A DNA stretch of 64,000 bases, from NCBI GenBank assembly GCA_029378245.1, contig JARKIF010000021.1, positions 62,001-126,000 on the forward strand. Direction: 5' to 3'. A model generated the notes under the pieces. The model saw only the letters and a list, made by a program, of their open reading frames with translations. It had not been told where the DNA came from and did not search any database. Positions 60,350 to 64,000 of the stretch are shown here, piece by piece. The DNA comes from Roridomyces roridus (taxonomy: Eukaryota > Basidiomycota > Agaricomycetes > Agaricales > Mycenaceae). Both the position numbers and the translations under genes were made by a program. Position 1 is the stretch's first letter, and the number at the start of each line of letters is the position of its first letter.

Positions 60350-61950
60350 ATGTCTTTCACCACCCTCCTTGTAACTTTCGCTATCTCTGCTGCCCTCAGC
60401 GGCGTCGTCGACGGTCAGCATTCTCTCATTTAATGATTTAGCTGAACTGAATCTTTGTCCAGGTGCTGCTATCCAACGCCGTGTGGCATGCCCCGACGGT
60501 AAAAATTCTGCCAACAACGCAGCTTGCTGCGCACTGTTCCCTGTGCTTGAAGATATCCAAACCAACATGTTTGCCGACTCTGGATGTGCTGACGCTGCTC
60601 ATGCCGCTGTACGCATTCACTCGTTCTCCCTTTCATCTTCGAGCCGCTAACTTTGAAGATAGCTGCGTGTTGCCTTCCATGATGCCATCGGCTTTTCCTC
60701 AACGGACCCAAGCCAGGGGTATAGAGACTTGTCGCTTGTGGATATCACACATTGACTGGCATTTCAGGACTGGTGCCGACGGGTCCATATTTATATTCGC
60801 AGAGCAGGAGCTCGGCTACGACGCGAATCTCGGTATTGCCGATGCCTTTAACCTCGAGGCCCCATTCATCGCCAAACGTACGCGGTGCTTATAATGACAT
60901 GGTCATTCACTGATTCTGACTCCCGGTGTCAGATAATATCTCTGTGGCCGACTTGTATACCTTTTCCCCTATGCATAGACCCTTTGCTGAGTGTTGTTTA
61001 GCATCCAATTTGCGGCCGCGGTTAGCTTGACGAAGTGGTAAGCTAGTTACCACACAGCTGAATGGCATATTTAAATCGATTGCAGCCCCGGGGTGTTGCA
61101 ACCTCCCTTCATGTTCGGCCGTGTGGATGCGACGGCCCCGGCTCCGAATGGCACCGTTCCCGAGCCTTTCCGTGCGTATCCAAGCGTGTTCGGCTTTCGT
61201 AGCTCTGACAACTTGTACAGAAAGCGCCGCCGATATCTTGTCGCAGATGCAAGACGCCGGCCTCTCTGCCTCGGACACCGTCGCCCTCCTTGCATCGTAA
61301 GCCAATTTCTGAATACCTTCGATCCAAACTCACGTGTATACCAGCCACTCCATCGCTGGGGCCGATGACATCGATCCCAACGCTGCTGGTGTCCCCTTCG
61401 ACTCGACTCCCTCCCTCTTCGACACCCAATTCTTTGTCGAAACTCTCCTCAACGGCACGGTCAGCGGGAACAACAAAGGCCAAGTCCCCTCCCCAATCCA
61501 AGGCGAGCTCCGCCTCCAATCCGACTTTGAACTCGCCCAAGACCCCGCCACGGCATGCCTCTGGCAAGCCAACGTCAACAACCAAGCATCCATGGCCCGC
61601 GCGTTCCAGCAATCCTTCGCCAAGATGCAGATTCTCGGTCAGGATGCGTCCAGCTTGGTTGACTGCTCCGATGTGATACCTGCACCGCCGGCATTGAGTG
61701 CGAGTCAACAGCAGGCGTTCTTCCCGCCTGGGTTGAGTATCAAGGACGTGCAGCAGTCGTGCCAGACTGCGGCGTTCCCTGATCTCCCCACTGCTCCGGG
61801 CGCTGCTGTGATTATCCCTTCCATGTGAGTCGCTCTCTCGTTTACTGGATGGAAGTTTGATTTGCTGTGCCTTTTAGTGTTCAGGATCCCCTTACGCAAG
61901 GCGCCTGTGACGACGATGGCACTGGCTGTTCCCTCGCTGCCTCCAATTAG
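60350..61950 (+). CDS. Class II fungal heme peroxidase (generic or atypical Mn peroxidase)
   Basis: A secreted peroxidase of about 364 residues in ten or so exons. The signal and propeptide MSFTTLLVTFAISAALSGVV is followed by a typical basic cleavage site (RR before VACPDG). The distal heme side is LRVAFHDAIGFS (catalytic Arg and His, Ca ligand Asp), then GADGS (Ca site) and KHNISVADFIQFA. The proximal His is in LLASHSIAGADD. Compared with versatile and Mn peroxidases (CGEEVHESLR), this one reads CADAAHAALR, so of the three acidic Mn ligands the first is Asp, the second is Ala, and the third (Asp of GADD) is kept. The surface Trp used for direct lignin oxidation (VVWLLASHS) is Ala here. It is therefore not lignin or versatile peroxidase. 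It ends DDDGTGCSLAASN. Confidence 0.92.
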
Positions 61951-62175
61951 TTGAACGTCAAGACGTCAAGAACGCGCTACTCCAAGCGACTTATCTATCA
62001 CGCTGTAATTAGTTATGACGAATAATAAAATACACTTCATGTGTTTGCACGTCGCGGGCCAACCCGGCCAAGGTGCTTGGTTATTCCGCGGGGCGGTGTT
62101 GGGGCAGTGTCTGCCCCTCGGAGTATATAGGGTCAAGTGAGACTCTACAGCTTCGTCAGCTCCTCACCAGCCGTC
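61951..62175. other. Gap with promoter of the next gene
   Basis: The 3' flank of the peroxidase. TATATAG at 62124-62130 lies about 46 bases before the ATG at 62176 and is a likely core promoter. Confidence 0.4.
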
Positions 62176-62941
62176 ATGGGCAGCTGTATTTTTTCTCCCT
62201 CCAAGGAACCTGTGGACGTGGCCAGCAAAGAACAAACCCAACGTACTGAAGACAAGGGTGCCGCCAAATCCAATGCTCCCCCGTCGTGAGTGTTCCACAA
62301 CTTCTCCAAGAGTCTGTCACTGAATTCGAGCTAGTGCCCCGGCCTCTGCAGCAAAGGTCCAGCCGTACGTTTGCTCATCCTCACTCGCATGTTCCACGAA
62401 ATATCATTCAACTCAATTCAGACGCTCTGCCAATGGTCCGGCGAAGAAATCCAAATCGTCGGCCGCTGGCCGTGTACCCAGTGCCCCTGCATCGCAATCT
62501 GAGACATCCCGGCAACTCTTGATGCCACTTGCAGAAATGGGACCAAGCGGCGGTTCGACGACCGATGGGCAGAGTTGTTCGCCGGCCGGTAGTGCTGACA
62601 AGGGCGGACACGCACAATACCACCACCACCATAGCCACGATACGGGGACGGCTGCTGCGACACACCATTCCGCTAGCGTTGCACATACGAGCTATTCCCA
62701 CCACACACCTAGCTATGACCACGCTCCGGCTGCGAGCTACAGCTACGACACGGGCGCAAGCTATAGTTCGCCCAGTTATGATACCGGAGGAGGTGGCGGC
62801 TACACGGACTCATCTGGGGTGGTGGTGGTGGTTGTTAGTTGTACAATGTTCCGCGTAAACTTGGTTGCAGAACGGATAATGGCGACAAAACAAAACAAAA
62901 GGAAGGCCGCCCCCGGAGTCGAACCGGGGTCCCCAGAATGA
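62176..62941 (+). CDS. Small low-complexity protein with N-terminal Met-Gly-Ser-Cys, end uncertain
   Basis: Three exons, with introns at gtgagt...ctag and gtacgt...tcag that both keep the frame (APPS|APASAAKVQP|RSANGP). The N-terminus MGSCIFSPSKEP has Gly2 and Cys4, as in myristoylated and palmitoylated membrane-anchored proteins. The rest is disordered, with a His cluster (QYHHHHSH) and Tyr/Ser/Gly repeats (SYSYDTGASYSS). The literal frame runs on through GVVVVVVS and ends inside the antisense tRNA gene at 62941. A one-base shift near 62812 would instead give WGGGGGC and a stop at 62838, which looks more natural for this kind of Gly-rich end. I suspect a frameshift or error here. Confidence 0.55.
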
Positions 62942-62995
62942 AACCTGACTGTATGGAATCAGAATCTGATGTGATGACCGTTACACTAGGCAGCC
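62905..62995 (-). tRNA. tRNA-Gln (anticodon CUG) with an intron
   Basis: Read on the minus strand, the acceptor arms GGCTGCC and GGCGGCC pair fully (one G-U). The D arm is AGTGTAACGGTCATCAC. The anticodon stem TCAGA pairs with TCTGG around a loop TTCTGA carrying anticodon CTG. The variable loop is GGAC, and the T arm CCCGG-TTCGACT-CCGGG is perfect. An intron of about 20 bases sits just after position 37, the canonical place for eukaryotic nuclear tRNA introns. Unlike the many tRNA-like repeats elsewhere in the window, this one folds completely and is very probably a working gene. Confidence 0.9.
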
Positions 62996-64000
62996 ACGAA
63001 GCAGGATGGACCGGCTAGATCTCCGCAGCCCGAGGAGAGTGCCTACACATAATGCACCCGCCAATACTCACACGTCAAACTTCCTTCTTTACTCCCTGTC
63101 CTCCCGAGATCTTGTCGTGGGTTACAGCCCTCCTCGCCAGCTGGAATGGCGACAGGGACGCTTGCAATGCCTAGAATACGCACCCTTTGGGTAGCCGGCC
63201 ACCTAAATAGCACTCTGACCTCGAGGCTTGGAGCGGCACGCCGCACGCGGTAAGTCAAAGCTTTTGGAGTCTCTGCCCGTATGATCATGATTCTCTTCGC
63301 AGCCTCTCCGGGATCCGCTCTGCGCAGTACAAACCCACACAGGAGGAAGAATCCATGGAAACGTCCACCAGCATCTGTTGATTTGCTCCCGATGTTTCAA
63401 TTGACTCCTGGGACCTGTCATCTCTCTCCGCATTTCATTACAGGCGACCGATGGGATCGACGTCGATCTTGGCAACCAACCTGCTTTCCACTCGTCCCAC
63501 CGCCCCGCTTGGTGGCATACGCAGCTCTCGACAGATCCTGGCAATCCATGCCGATGAAAGCTCGAGAAACACTGCCTCCGGGCGCGCATCTGCGCGCATA
63601 TCTGGCAAGTTTCTGTTTATGAAATCCCGTGACGGAGACCGATCCAAATTAGACATCTCCCGTTCCGACTGCGTCGTACATTGGTCCCGTCATGATCAGT
63701 CGTCTCTTCTTCTCCTTCCGCCCATCTGTCTTCTGGCCCCAGCGGCATGCCTTTGCCTTCCCCCCGTTCTTTCCTTTGGCTCTCGATAGCATTTCTTCAG
63801 CTATGGAGTAGCTGGCCTCTGGTAGTACTCGCACAGCCGCAATCCTTCTTCCCCCCTTCGATCCCCCTCGCCGTCCGCTCCCCGACTCTCAGTTGTTGGC
63901 TCGACACTTGGAATGGGACCAACCCCATGAATAATTGGCCAAACTTTTGGAGCGACACTCATGTATGTCGTCCGCTATCTCTGATGTTTCCCCTAATCTC
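62996..64000. other. Gene-free right end of the window
   Basis: Open frames on both strands are short and unsupported. No repeat or RNA gene recognised. A gene could begin beyond the window edge. Confidence 0.4.

Overview
The window looks like nuclear DNA of a basidiomycete fungus of the class Agaricomycetes, most likely a wood- or litter-decaying species. Genes are split by many 45-62 bp GT-AG introns. Gene content fits too: a class II heme peroxidase, a GH7 cellobiohydrolase with a fungal CBM1, a GH3 beta-glucosidase, large P450s, F-box-like/LRR proteins, a DUF6534 membrane protein and an intron-containing nuclear tRNA. I cannot fix the genus from sequence alone. All gene models are my own splicing by eye, checked by reading frame, by family motifs and, where possible, by paralogue comparison.

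Layout. 1-6.2 kb is repeat-rich: a long foldback inverted repeat, one multi-exon gene of unknown function with an in-frame stop, two tandem tRNA-like (SINE-type) units, an array built on the palindrome GTGGGTATACCCAC, and an 80-bp minisatellite. 6.2-14.2 kb holds a P450 3'-end relic, an aldo-keto reductase, a P450 gene tail to tail with it, a multi-pass membrane protein and an F-box-like protein. 15.8-17.7 kb is a MYND zinc-finger gene. 18.1-20.6 kb is a small family of secreted proteins (two genes and one relic). 21.0-22.1 kb is a second F-box-like gene. 22.5-24.4 kb is the GH7 cellulase. 26.5-29.7 kb holds an unknown gene and a flavin-dependent halogenase. 31.7-33.4 kb is a broken F-box-like gene followed by a copied piece of the second one. 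33.9-36.6 kb is a long gene of unknown function.

37.4-44.0 kb is an island of mobile DNA: a CACTG-ended element with an ATT target-site duplication, a 3.1-kb element with long inverted ends, and a dense set of tRNA-like modules. 44.0-47.4 kb is the GH3 beta-glucosidase. 48.2-49.4 kb is a second cluster of tRNA-like modules. 49.5-51.7 kb is a second P450. 52.5-54.2 kb holds two candidate short inverted-repeat elements. 54.8-57.8 kb encodes two membrane proteins. 60.3-62.0 kb is the class II peroxidase. 62.2-63.0 kb has a small Met-Gly-Ser-Cys protein gene and tRNA-Gln(CUG) on the opposite strand.

How the genes fit together. The GH7 enzyme (cellobiose from cellulose chain ends), the GH3 enzyme (cellobiose to glucose) and the peroxidase (oxidative attack on lignin-like phenolics) belong to one wood-decay programme, but they are spread over 38 kb and are not an operon-like unit. 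The halogenase has no obvious scaffold-making synthase beside it. Repeated duplication with decay (P450 end, F-box genes, secreted proteins) and mobile elements that carry host-gene pieces are the main evolutionary themes.
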